A stretch of DNA of 44,311 bases. Source: Synergistota bacterium (lineage in GTDB: Bacteria > Synergistota > Synergistia > Synergistales > Synergistaceae). Below the pieces are notes generated by a model that saw only the letters and a program-made list of their open reading frames with translations, was not told the origin of the DNA and did no database searches. The DNA lies in NCBI GenBank assembly GCA_023450745.1, contig JAEXGR010000055.1, forward strand, positions 1 through 44,311. Reading direction: 5' to 3'. Below are positions 34,887 through 43,042 of this stretch, piece after piece (positions within the stretch are counted from its first letter, which is position 1; every line of letters starts with the position of its first letter). Made by a program: the position numbers and the translations under genes.

Positions 34887-36863
34887 TCAGTCTTTCAAAA
34901 GTTTTATCGCGGCGACGGCGGCGGCAAGCTGACCCTTTTTCATCACCTCCGCGCCGCGGCAGCGCTCAAGGACCTCCTGATACTTACCCGCGCCGTCGCC
35001 AAACAGCTCGCGGAGCCACTGGCCGAAATCGTCAAGGGTCACCGTCGCCTCATACTCGCGCGCCGGAAATTCCATCCGCCCAAAGGCACGGCGGAAGGCG
35101 TCGCGGACCTCGAGCCAGTGCATCTCCTGGTCCACGCCGTATATCGTCTCGGCGGCGGGGTCCATGTAATCGTAGAGGACCGAAAGCTCCACGCCGCGCC
35201 ACCAGAGCGAGTCCACCGGCACGTCGTCAAAATTGAAGAGGGAGAGCTTGTCCTTCGCCTCAAGAAGCCGCCACTGAACGTCGATGGGGTGAACCTGACG
35301 CGGCTCCACATTCTGCCGGACCGCCTCGGCGGCGAGCGCGCCGGCGGCCTGCCCCGTCAGCATCGTAACGGGCTGGAGGCGCGTCGAACCGTTGACGATG
35401 CGCGAGACGGAGATATTTTTCTCCGCGGCGAGCAGGCCGTCTACCTTTTCGGGAATCAGCACGCCCATCGGGATCTGAAAAAGGCCGCCCTGCCACTCGC
35501 TATCGGCGGGAATTTCGTCCGCGTTCTCCCCGAGATCCCGGTCGAGATACTGGGGTTCGCGCAGGCCGTGAATATCGGTCGGATATTCGCCGAGCGCGAC
35601 GCTGTAGGGATTCGTCTTAAGCATACGCCGCAGCGCCTGATCGCGCTTGACGTCCTTGACCGTCATCGTCGTCACGCCGATCAGGCGGCGGCTCTCGCGC
35701 ACATAGGGGAAGGGGGGAAAATGCGCCAGCACGGGAGCGAACTCCGGCGGCATCTCCTGCCACTCCTGCCAGTTATTGCTGAAATACCCGCCATACCCCT
35801 GCCGGTTGTCGACCGACCAGTCTTCCATGCCAAGCTCCGTCTGCATATAGAATATAAAGGCGAGCGTCTCCGCCATCGCCCGGCGTTCCGCCTCGCGGCG
35901 AAATTTTTTGTCCTCAAGATACCTTACCGGCATCCCCGCCGAGCCGAACTTCCGGCCGGGGTAATCGTTGGCCCAGTTTACCCCCGTGCGGGTGATGAGC
36001 GGCCACGTCTCGGAGACGCCGCCGTCAATTCGTTCGCGGTCGGGGTTGGTGATATCGGGCATCCCGCGGTAGGCGTTATGCACCGGCACGTTAAACGGGT
36101 ACGCGCCCGGCCACCAGTCGCCATCCTTCGTAATCACCTTGCGGAAGTGGGGCAGATACTCCTCATATCCGGGCGGGCGCTTCGTCAGCCGCAGCTCCGG
36201 CGGCAGGCCGTCGGGGTATTTTTTGACTACCGCGACATAGGTGATGTCCTGGATCACGCTCTCCTTGTCGATCTTCGGCGCGATGCTGTTGCCTGCGCGG
36301 TAGCGCGCGCCCGTGAGCGGGATAAAATCGCCGGTCTCCGTGGCGTCGATGAAGACCTTCGCCGTCACCGTCGTCTTCACGCCGCCGTTTTCAATGACGG
36401 CGGCGGTGACCTTGTTCTTCTCCGTCTTCGCCTTCAGCACGCGGGATTCGAGAAAAAGCGTTACCCTGCCGCTCTCCTTTATCATCTCCGTAAGTATCTT
36501 CTGCCCCACCCACGGTTCAAAGGCGATCGTATCCGAGCCCCAATAGCAGACGTTGACCGGCGTATTGCGCATCGCGTAATAATCCCGCACGCGCGTGATA
36601 AACTCGTTGTATATCCCCGTGCGGGTGCGGCGCACGTCGTCCATCGTCGAGACCGCGGCGCCCGTCATCTGCCCGCCGATCCAGTCCGATTCTTCGATCA
36701 GCGCGACGTCCATCCCCATGCGCGCGGCGGTGATCGCCGCCGCCGAGCCGCCGGTACCAGCGCCGATCACCGCCACGTCAAAGCGCAGGCCGCCGGCGGC
36801 GAAGGCGTTGTCGGACGCCATCGTCAGAAGAAATATAAGAGACGCGATTAAAAAGGTGAACAC
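34887..36863 (-). CDS. Exported FAD-dependent oxidoreductase
   Basis: 658 aa from a GTG start. GGAGGAA ends 6 nt before it, and the longer frame to 36878 would begin inside this Shine-Dalgarno. A Sec-type signal peptide (about 1-24, cut near AFA-AG) precedes the FAD-binding Rossmann fold FDVAVIGAGTGGSAAAITAARMGMDVALIEE. It then has WIGGQMTGAAVS and a second nucleotide segment VFIDATETGDFIPL, as in the FAD_oxidored (PF12831) family. There is no twin arginine. An extracytoplasmic flavoenzyme encoded with a hydro-lyase pair suggests oxidation of a periplasmic substrate before uptake (inference). Electron acceptor unknown. Confidence 0.85.
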   Translation of the reverse strand: MFTFLIASLIFLLTMASDNAFAAGGLRFDVAVIGAGTGGSAAAITAARMGMDVALIEESDWIGGQMTGAAVSTMDDVRRTRTGIYNEFITRVRDYYAMRNTPVNVCYWGSDTIAFEPWVGQKILTEMIKESGRVTLFLESRVLKAKTEKNKVTAAVIENGGVKTTVTAKVFIDATETGDFIPLTGARYRAGNSIAPKIDKESVIQDITYVAVVKKYPDGLPPELRLTKRPPGYEEYLPHFRKVITKDGDWWPGAYPFNVPVHNAYRGMPDITNPDRERIDGGVSETWPLITRTGVNWANDYPGRKFGSAGMPVRYLEDKKFRREAERRAMAETLAFIFYMQTELGMEDWSVDNRQGYGGYFSNNWQEWQEMPPEFAPVLAHFPPFPYVRESRRLIGVTTMTVKDVKRDQALRRMLKTNPYSVALGEYPTDIHGLREPQYLDRDLGENADEIPADSEWQGGLFQIPMGVLIPEKVDGLLAAEKNISVSRIVNGSTRLQPVTMLTGQAAGALAAEAVRQNVEPRQVHPIDVQWRLLEAKDKLSLFNFDDVPVDSLWWRGVELSVLYDYMDPAAETIYGVDQEMHWLEVRDAFRRAFGRMEFPAREYEATVTLDDFGQWLRELFGDGAGKYQEVLERCRGAEVMKKGQLAAAVAAIKLLKD

Positions 36864-36992
36864 GTAAAATTCCTCCAAGTTCTTGTAGCTTAGCCATAAC
36901 TTTTTAATTATACTATGGTTGGCGAAATAATTACATACAATCGGACCGGCGGCAAGAGCAGAATATGAAGTTTCACTGGGAGGATGAATAAT

Positions 36993-37637
36993 TTGCGCGT
37001 AATAGATTTAGGCAGGCCGATCGAGGACTCCATGCAGGTATTTCCGGGAGACCTTCCGCCTGTGATCGAGGAGCTGACGAAAATAGAGGACGCGGGCTCC
37101 CGCGCCAAAAAGATCACGATGTCGTCTCACACCGGCACCCACATAGACGCGCCGGCTCATATGCTCGCCGGCGGCGCGCGCCTCGACGAGCTGCCGAACG
37201 AGACCTTCTTCGGGTTCGCGGTGATCGCGGACGTCAGCGGCGTCCGGGGCGGGGAGATAGAAATGTCCGACCTCGGCCTCACAAGGGAAGAGCTGGCGGC
37301 GGCGGACTTCCTGCTGCTCCACACGGGATACGGCGATAAAATGGGCGGCGAAGACTACCTGAAAGACTTCCCCGTCCTCTCGCGGGAGACGGCGCGCAGT
37401 CTGGCGGCGCTGGACCTCAAAGGGCTCGGCGTGGACGCGATCTCCGTCGACCCCGTCGAAAGCGCCGAATGCCCCGTGCACAAAACAATCTTCGGCGGCG
37501 GCCTGATCATCATCGAAAACCTGCGCGGCCTGCGGCAGCTTCCCTTTAAAGAGCCATTCTGCCTCACCGCGCTGCCGCTCGCGCTCAAAGAGGCCGACGG
37601 CGCGCCCGCGCGCGTCATGGCCGTGCTTGAAAAATAG
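36993..37637 (+). CDS. Cyclase-family metal hydrolase (kynurenine formamidase-like)
   Basis: 214 aa from a TTG start 9 nt after GGGAGG. The ATG at 36984 lies directly against this site with no spacing, so it is less likely. The family motif HTGTHIDAPAHM gives the metal ligands His-x3-His-x-Asp. Further features are PGDLPPV near the start and GVDAISVDPVE late. These enzymes hydrolyse formamides, lactones or cyclic amides. It is divergent from the exported oxidoreductase across a short AT-rich gap, so it may belong to the same pathway, opening a lactone or amide. Confidence 0.87.
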   Translation: MRVIDLGRPIEDSMQVFPGDLPPVIEELTKIEDAGSRAKKITMSSHTGTHIDAPAHMLAGGARLDELPNETFFGFAVIADVSGVRGGEIEMSDLGLTREELAAADFLLLHTGYGDKMGGEDYLKDFPVLSRETARSLAALDLKGLGVDAISVDPVESAECPVHKTIFGGGLIIIENLRGLRQLPFKEPFCLTALPLALKEADGAPARVMAVLEK

Positions 37638-37700
37638 CGGCCGGGAAGGTAATATTAAGAAAGCGCGGAGTGGAAATCGGCGCTGATTTACATCAGACGC

Positions 37701-37728
37701 CGGCGGGCGTCTCGCAGACGCGCCCGCC
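37701..37728 (+). terminator. Hairpin after the cyclase-family gene
   Basis: GGCGGGCGTCT (37702-37712) pairs with 37716-37728 around a CGC loop with a bulged base. No U-run follows. Confidence 0.45.
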
Positions 37729-37802
37729 GCGGCGCGGACGGCACACATAATCGGCGCTTTATTGGACAGCGACATTCAAAAAAACCTCTGGAGGTGCGCA
37801 TA

Positions 37803-38246
37803 TTGAAAGACCGCAACAAAAAACTGCTGAAAAAAAGGCGGGGCTTTACCCTGATTGAAATAATGGTCGTCGTCGTTATCATCGGACTGCTCTCGGCGCT
37901 CGTCGGGCCGCGGCTCATGGGACAGAGCGACGAGGCGAAGCGCAAGACCACCCAGACCCAGATATCGCAGCTTGAGCAGGTGCTCGGCCTCTACTATCTC
38001 GACAACGGATTCTATCCGACCACTTCACAGGGGCTGGAGGCGCTCACAAAAGAGCCGACGATGCCGCCCGAGCCGCTCAACTACAAAAAGGGCGGCTACA
38101 TGAAAAAAGTCCCGAAGGACGCCTGGGGACGCGATTTCCTTTACGTCTCTCCGGGAGAACACGGCGACTTTGACATCCTCTCCTACGGCGCGGACGGCCA
38201 AGAGGGCGGGAACGACGCGAACGCCGACATCACAAACTGGGAATAA
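37803..38246 (+). CDS. gspG: Type II secretion major pseudopilin GspG (orphan)
   Basis: 147 aa from TTG 37803, with GGAGG 8 nt upstream; the GTG 9 nt earlier overlaps this site. The prepilin leader is short and basic (KDRNKKLLKKRRG) and is cut before FTLIEIMVVVVIIGLLSALVGPRLMG. The C-terminal part carries GspG signatures: DNGFYPTTSQGLEAL, KKVPKDAWGRDFLYVSPGEHGDFDI, YGADGQEGG and the Ca-binding acidic tail DANADITNW. No other gsp gene, and no prepilin peptidase, is nearby. It may serve a T2SS encoded elsewhere. Confidence 0.9.
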   Translation: MKDRNKKLLKKRRGFTLIEIMVVVVIIGLLSALVGPRLMGQSDEAKRKTTQTQISQLEQVLGLYYLDNGFYPTTSQGLEALTKEPTMPPEPLNYKKGGYMKKVPKDAWGRDFLYVSPGEHGDFDILSYGADGQEGGNDANADITNWE

Positions 38247-38291
38247 CGGCGGCCGGCGGAACTTTCAATAGCCGAAAAGGACGTGGATAAG

Positions 38292-38843
38292 ATGAACAGA
38301 CCGCAGCTCATAATCAAAGCCATAAAAGAAAGATTGATCCCGCTCACGGAAAAAGAGGTGGCGGCGGGCAACCATGTATTCGGCGGCCTCGTGATGGAAA
38401 AAGAGAGCGGCCGCGTAATAACGGCGGGCAGCAACAACCGCCAGGCAAACCCCATATACCACGGGGAGATCGACACCATCCAGCGGTTCTTCGCCGCCAA
38501 AGACCATCCCGCCCCCGCGGCATGCCTCTTCGTCGCGAGCCACGATCCCTGCCCGATGTGCGCCTCGGCGATCTCATGGGCCGGGTTCCCTGAAATATGG
38601 GTGCTCTTCAGCTACGAAGACGTGAAGAAAGAATTCGGCATGCCCGTCGATCTGATGATGTACAAAGAAATCTTCGGCGCGGAGGGCGCGCGAAGCGAAA
38701 ACGCCTTCTTTAAAAAATACGACCTCAAAAAAGAGGCGGCGAAAGAGGAAAACGCCGCCGAGCTCCTGAAAGAGATCGCGGAGATCGAAGCGCTTTACGG
38801 CAAAATGCAGGTACAGGATTTCGATTATCCGGGAATGCAGTAA
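38292..38843 (+). CDS. Cytidine/deoxycytidylate-deaminase-fold hydrolase
   Basis: 183 aa from ATG 38292; a GTG 9 nt upstream is possible, and neither has a strong ribosome site. The zinc motifs are HGEID (His and catalytic Glu) and PCPMCASAI (two Cys), in the CDA/guanine-deaminase superfamily order. The C-terminal 60 residues are charged and helical (KKEAAKEENAAELLKEIAEIEALYG). It probably deaminates a base or nucleoside. It is not a typical tadA or cdd, and substrate cannot be assigned. It follows gspG by 45 nt and ends at a strong terminator. Confidence 0.82.
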   Translation: MNRPQLIIKAIKERLIPLTEKEVAAGNHVFGGLVMEKESGRVITAGSNNRQANPIYHGEIDTIQRFFAAKDHPAPAACLFVASHDPCPMCASAISWAGFPEIWVLFSYEDVKKEFGMPVDLMMYKEIFGAEGARSENAFFKKYDLKKEAAKEENAAELLKEIAEIEALYGKMQVQDFDYPGMQ

Positions 38844-38852
38844 AAGAGCCAC

Positions 38853-38878
38853 GCCGCCCTCACCGGGGCGGCTTTTTT
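38853..38878 (+). terminator. Intrinsic terminator of the deaminase gene
   Basis: GCCGCCC (38853-38859) pairs with GGGCGGC (38866-38872), followed by TTTTTT. Confidence 0.85.
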
Positions 38879-38931
38879 ATCGCGAAAAAAAGCGCCGCGC
38901 AGAGCGGCCGGGATTGCCCGGCAAATTGAGC

Positions 38932-38975
38932 GGCCGGAACACCGCAAAAGCACTGGAGGCTGCGGCGTTCCGGCC
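38932..38975. repeat. 15-bp inverted repeat between convergent genes
   Basis: GGCCGGAACACCGCA (38932-38946) pairs with 38961-38975 with a single mismatch, around a 14-nt loop. There is no U-run on either side. It may end transcription of the minus-strand gene or be a small palindromic repeat. Confidence 0.6.
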
Positions 38976-39012
38976 TTAGCGAACGGAACCGGCGACGCGT
39001 GCCGGCGCCGGG

Positions 39013-39447
39013 CTAAATGATGAGTTTGCCCTTTTTGTTCGCCGCCGCGTCGAGCTGGTTCAGGACGTTTGCGCCGGCGACTTCGATCTTCGGCTTCTTT
39101 GCCGCCTCTTCGCGGGCGTACTCCTGGAGTTTTTTCTCATAATCGGCCATCGACTGCTTGATGCCGTCGACGTCGCCCTTGATCCACTGAAGGATGCCGT
39201 CGGTGATCGTCTTGTACATCGCGTCGTCGGGCTCGGCCTGGATTACGCCAAGCTCCTTGAGCATACGGTACTCTTCTTTCACGGAATCGAGGATATCTTC
39301 GTCCGTGATGACGCCCTTCTTATAAAGGACTCTGTTTATGATATTCTGCTTTGTCTTGCTGTTCTCGTCGCTTGCCGAAAGAGACTCCACGCGCTGAAGA
39401 AGCATTGAGATGATCTCTTCGAGGCTGATCTGCATAGGTGCCGCCAT
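39013..39447 (-). CDS. Conserved-looking small protein of unknown function
   Basis: 144 aa from ATG 39447, with AGGAGGAA upstream; a longer frame to 39492 has no such site. The product is cytoplasmic, charged and mostly helical. A middle part (KGVITDEDILDSVKEEYRMLKELG) resembles short helical repeats, and the C-terminus is EKKLQEYAREEAAKKPKIEVAG then basic. I recognise no family. The strong ribosome site and codon use like its neighbours support a real, expressed gene. Neighbours give no functional clue. Confidence 0.75.
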   Translation of the reverse strand: MAAPMQISLEEIISMLLQRVESLSASDENSKTKQNIINRVLYKKGVITDEDILDSVKEEYRMLKELGVIQAEPDDAMYKTITDGILQWIKGDVDGIKQSMADYEKKLQEYAREEAAKKPKIEVAGANVLNQLDAAANKKGKLII

Positions 39448-39634
39448 TTCTATTCCTCCTGCGAAATTGATTTTCACAGTACATTTTATCACAGCATGCC
39501 AGTCCTTAATTAGAAGAAGAGATAAATTATTTATAGTGAAACTACGGATTGTAAAAAATCGCCGATACGAGTAAATAAAGACGGTAAATCAGATATAATA
39601 GGCGGCAATAAGAGCCATATTAAGGAGAGCGGAA

Positions 39635-40537
39635 ATGGAATACAGAATAGATGAAATGAAATGGAAACACCTCTACAGGAAGGCTCAGCTGCTGGCCTTC
39701 TCCGAATGGAAGACGATGCTGATATCTATGGCCGCCATCGTCATCTACGCGGTGGGCGTCGTCGGCTTTACCATCCCCTATAAGTTCGCCGACCAGGGCG
39801 TCATGGGCATCGCGGTGCTGCTTAAATATACGCTGGGGCTGAATCCCGCCTATGTCCTGCTGGTCCTGAACGCCATCCTGCTCATATGGGGCGCGCGGAC
39901 CCTCTCGAAGCGCTTCCTCATCTGGACGGTCATCAACGCCTTCGTGCTTTCGGCGGTGCTCGACGTGCTGCAAACCATCAGCTTTCCGATAATGGACGAT
40001 ATCTTTCTCGTCGCGGTAGCCGGCGGCGTCATCAAGGGGCTGGGCATCGGCCTGCTCTATAGAGAGGGGATCAGCGCCGGCGGCCTCGACATCGCGATCA
40101 CCGTGCTGAAAAAACGCTACGGCATGGAGGTCGGGCGGCTCAGCTTTTATTTTAACATGGTCATCCTCGCGATCTCGTTCAGCATCATCGGCCTTGAAAA
40201 GGTCATGTACGGGTTTATCTCCTGCTACATCTGCGGCATGACGATGGACAGCGTGCTCGCCTCTTTCGACAAACGGCGCCTCGTCTTCATCCTCGCCTCC
40301 AACACCGACGCCGTGGTGGAATTTATCAACAAAAAGCTCGGCCGCGGCTGCACGCTGCTGTCAAGCGAAGGCGGCTATAAACGCAGGGACGGCTTTACGA
40401 TCATGTGCCTGCTGATGCCCCGGCAGGTGGTGGAGCTCAAACGCTTTCTCGCGGAGCACTTCCCCGGCTCGTTCATGGTGGTCACCGAAGCCAACGAAGT
40501 GGTAGGCAAAGGCTTCAAGCGCTGGCGCAACATCTGA
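39635..40537 (+). CDS. YitT-family membrane protein
   Basis: 300 aa. Five to six membrane segments at about 25-200 (YitT_membrane/DUF161) include the family stretch GIGLLYREGISAGGLDIAITVLKKRYG. A soluble C-terminal DUF2179 domain at about 215-295 has GRGCTLLSSEGGYKRRDGFTIMCLLMPRQVVELKRFL and ends in EVVGKGFKRW. The function of YitT proteins is not established; the cytoplasmic domain may sense a ligand. TATAAT (39594-39599) is a candidate -10 and GGAGAG the ribosome site. It is monocistronic. Confidence 0.9.
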   Translation: MEYRIDEMKWKHLYRKAQLLAFSEWKTMLISMAAIVIYAVGVVGFTIPYKFADQGVMGIAVLLKYTLGLNPAYVLLVLNAILLIWGARTLSKRFLIWTVINAFVLSAVLDVLQTISFPIMDDIFLVAVAGGVIKGLGIGLLYREGISAGGLDIAITVLKKRYGMEVGRLSFYFNMVILAISFSIIGLEKVMYGFISCYICGMTMDSVLASFDKRRLVFILASNTDAVVEFINKKLGRGCTLLSSEGGYKRRDGFTIMCLLMPRQVVELKRFLAEHFPGSFMVVTEANEVVGKGFKRWRNI

Positions 40538-40906
40538 CGGCGCCGCGCGCCCCCGGCCCGCACTCACTAAGGTCATCATAGCTTAAAGAAGATAAAAACA
40601 TCAAACAAAAGGTCACTTCTCCCCCACCCGCCTGCGGCGGGAGCCTCCTCGAGGAGGGAGCCCAAAATCTTTGCCAAACCCCAATTTACCGTTTGGTCTA
40701 TCGAAGATAAATCGGCGTTTATAAGTGCGAGTTGCTAAATAAAATGGGGGCTCCGATACCGGAGCCGTATCTGCATACGGCGAGGATTCGGAGCCCCCGT
40801 TTTATGACGCAAATCGTGCTTATAAACGCCGATTTACCCCGAATTGCGCGATGAAATGCTATAATCATCAGTTGTATATGTATATCCACGATTTGGAGGC
40901 TTTGTG
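40538..40906. other. Repeat-rich gap upstream of the ABC permeases
   Basis: No gene is supported. From left to right it holds CCCGCCTGCGGCGGG (40627-40641), CTCCTCGAGGAGG (40646-40658), a block shared inverted with 30793-30815, and the full dispersed element at 40709-40835. GGAGG (40895-40899) serves the permease. Confidence 0.6.
40709..40835 (-). repeat. Structured dispersed repeat, copy 2 (complete)
   Basis: Outer 22-bp arms (40709-40730 and 40814-40835) match at 20 positions. Within lies a 16-bp stem (40741-40756 with 40788-40803), and within its 31-nt loop a 7-bp stem GCCGTAT/ATACGGC. On the minus strand it aligns without gaps to 5976-6070. Stem differences between copies are paired (A-T in copy 1, G-C here), so the structure is conserved. 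Confidence 0.85.
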
Positions 40907-42010
40907 ATGATTCGACTGAGATTTGAACCGCGCCTTTACAATCCCCCTTGGGTAAACGTCATTATTCCCGTCGCCGCGGTCGTCTTCGGGCTTTTCGCGG
41001 GCGGGGTGCTTTTCGCCTGTCTCGGCGTGGATCCGTTTAAGGCCTATCATGAAGTCTTCAAGGGCGCGCTTGGCAGCGGCTACGGACTCAGCGAGATCGC
41101 CACCAAGGCCATACCGCTGACGCTGACGGCGCTCGGCGGATTGATCTGTTACAAGATGCTCGTCTGGAACATCGGCGGAGAGGGGCAGCTATGCCTCGGG
41201 GCGATCGCCACTGTCGCCGTCGTGCGTTATTGCTTTATCGACAACGGGGTCGTCATGTTTGTAATGATGTTTATGGCCGGAGCGGTCGCGGGCGGCCTCT
41301 GGTGCATGCTCGCCGGCTTTCTGCGGGCCCGCTGGAATGTCAATGAGACGATCACGACGCTGATGCTCAATTATATCGGCATAAATTTAAGCGAGTATTT
41401 TATCTACGGCCCGTGGAAGGACCCGATGAGCATGGGCTTTCCCTTTACGCCGAATTTTCCCGAGGCGGCGCGCCTCTGGGTGTTCGGCGGCACGCGCATC
41501 CACGGCGGCATTTTTATCGCCCTGGCCGTCGCGGTGGTTTTCCAGATTATCTTGAAGCGCAGCAAATGGGGATATGAGATCTCGGTGATCGGCGAAAATC
41601 CCCGCGCGGCGCGCTATGCCGGAATAAATATCTCAAAAAACATCCTCTTGGTGACATTCATCGGCGGCGCGGTGGCGGGACTGGCGGGCATGAGCGAGAT
41701 CGCGGGCCTTTACGGGCGCATGAGCCGCGGTTTTTCAATGGGTTATGGGTACACGGGCATTCTCGTCGCCTGGCTTGCGCGGCTCTCGCCGATCTATGTG
41801 CCGCTCGTGGCCTTTCTCATGGGGGTGCTGCTCGTCGGCGGCGACACCCTGCAGGTGGTGATGGGGCTGCCGCTGGCAAGCCTTCAGATATTGCAGGGGC
41901 TGATACTGTTTTCCGTGCTTGCGGCGGAGACGCTTTCGCGCTTTAAGATCTCGGTCGTCCATGTCGAAAAAGAAAGAGCCGCCGCCTCCGGCGGCAAGGA
42001 GGAAGCGTAA
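40907..42010 (+). CDS. Nucleoside/BMP-type ABC transporter permease 1
   Basis: 367 aa, about 9-10 membrane segments, BPD_transp_2 superfamily. ATG 40907 is 7 nt after GGAGG; the adjacent GTG at 40904 is 4 nt away. Characteristic stretches are KAIPLTLTALGGLICYKMLVWNIGGEGQLCLGA and GENPRAARYAGINISKNI, as in YufP/NupP-type permeases. It overlaps permease 2 (TAATG). No ATPase or BMP binding protein lies upstream, where such genes usually sit. Likely substrate: a nucleoside or purine-like compound. Confidence 0.9.
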   Translation: MIRLRFEPRLYNPPWVNVIIPVAAVVFGLFAGGVLFACLGVDPFKAYHEVFKGALGSGYGLSEIATKAIPLTLTALGGLICYKMLVWNIGGEGQLCLGAIATVAVVRYCFIDNGVVMFVMMFMAGAVAGGLWCMLAGFLRARWNVNETITTLMLNYIGINLSEYFIYGPWKDPMSMGFPFTPNFPEAARLWVFGGTRIHGGIFIALAVAVVFQIILKRSKWGYEISVIGENPRAARYAGINISKNILLVTFIGGAVAGLAGMSEIAGLYGRMSRGFSMGYGYTGILVAWLARLSPIYVPLVAFLMGVLLVGGDTLQVVMGLPLASLQILQGLILFSVLAAETLSRFKISVVHVEKERAAASGGKEEA

Positions 42011-42939
42011 TGGAATTTCTCACGGTGGTGCTTGCGGCGGCGGTAAGAAGCGGAACGCCGGTGCTCTACGCCTCTCTCGGAGAGGTGATGTCGGAGCGGG
42101 CGGGCGTGATGAATCTCGGGCTCGAGGGGATCATGCTTGTCGGCGCTTACGCCGGTTTTGCCGTGACGGCGGCGACGGGCGATCCCTGGCTCGGCATCGC
42201 GGCCTCCTTCGCGGCGGGCTGCGCGATAACGCTGATACACGCGTTTCTCTGTATAACGCTGATGTGCAACCAGGTCGTGAGCGGCCTTGCGATGGTACTC
42301 ACCGGCTACGGCCTCTCCGCCCTTATGGGGCGCACGGCGATCGGACAGACGATACAGGGCATGAAGCAGATGAATTTGCCGCTGCTTGCCGACATCCCCT
42401 TTATCGGCCCGATCTTTTTTCAGCATAACGCGATGGTCTATCTCTCTTATCTTCTTGTGATCTTCCTCTGCTGGTTCATCTTCTTTACGCGTCCGGGGCT
42501 CAATCTGCGCGCCGTGGGCGAAAACCCGCGCGCCGCCGACGCGATGGGGCTTTCGGCGGCAAAGATCCGCTATTTTTACTGTATTTTCGGCGGCGGGCTG
42601 GCCGGAATCGGCGGCGGATATCTCTCCGTGGTTTACGCCCAAATGTGGATCGAGGGAATGACCGCCGGCCGCGGCTGGATCGCGGTGGCGCTCGTCATTT
42701 TCGGGCTTTGGAATCCCGCGCGCGCGGCGCTGGGAGCGTATCTTTTCGGCGGCGTCGAGGCGCTGCAGCTGCGGCTGCAGGCGATGGGCTCCACGATATC
42801 CACCTCTTTACTTATGACATTGCCCTACATCATGACTATAATCGTCCTAACGGCCGTCTCTGTAAAGGCCGGCAGAGGCCGGCTTCTCGGAGCCCCGGCG
42901 GCGCTGGGAGTGCCGTTCAGGAGGGAAGACCGGGAGTAG
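42010..42939 (+). CDS. Nucleoside/BMP-type ABC transporter permease 2
   Basis: 309 aa, about 8-9 membrane segments, YufQ/NupQ-like. Landmarks are SLGEVMSERAGVMNLGLEGIMLVGAYAGF, AVGENPRAADAMGLSAAKIRYF and MWIEGMTAGRGWIAVALVIFG. The start overlaps the stop of permease 1, so the two are coupled and form a heterodimeric channel. The partner ATPase and binding protein are not in the window; they may lie just beyond its right edge. Confidence 0.9.
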   Translation: MEFLTVVLAAAVRSGTPVLYASLGEVMSERAGVMNLGLEGIMLVGAYAGFAVTAATGDPWLGIAASFAAGCAITLIHAFLCITLMCNQVVSGLAMVLTGYGLSALMGRTAIGQTIQGMKQMNLPLLADIPFIGPIFFQHNAMVYLSYLLVIFLCWFIFFTRPGLNLRAVGENPRAADAMGLSAAKIRYFYCIFGGGLAGIGGGYLSVVYAQMWIEGMTAGRGWIAVALVIFGLWNPARAALGAYLFGGVEALQLRLQAMGSTISTSLLMTLPYIMTIIVLTAVSVKAGRGRLLGAPAALGVPFRREDRE

Positions 42940-43042
42940 GCCGCGGCAGACCGCAGGCGCCATGGTACGGATAAGTGCCGACGATGGCGTGAACGCTCTG
43001 TATTTGGCAGATATCTGACTAGTGAGAATACAGGAGAAGACG

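Noticed and set aside
35118..36851. 577-codon frame antisense to the FAD oxidoreductase
   Set aside because: Shadow frame rich in Arg and His; the other strand has the dinucleotide-binding motif and signal peptide.
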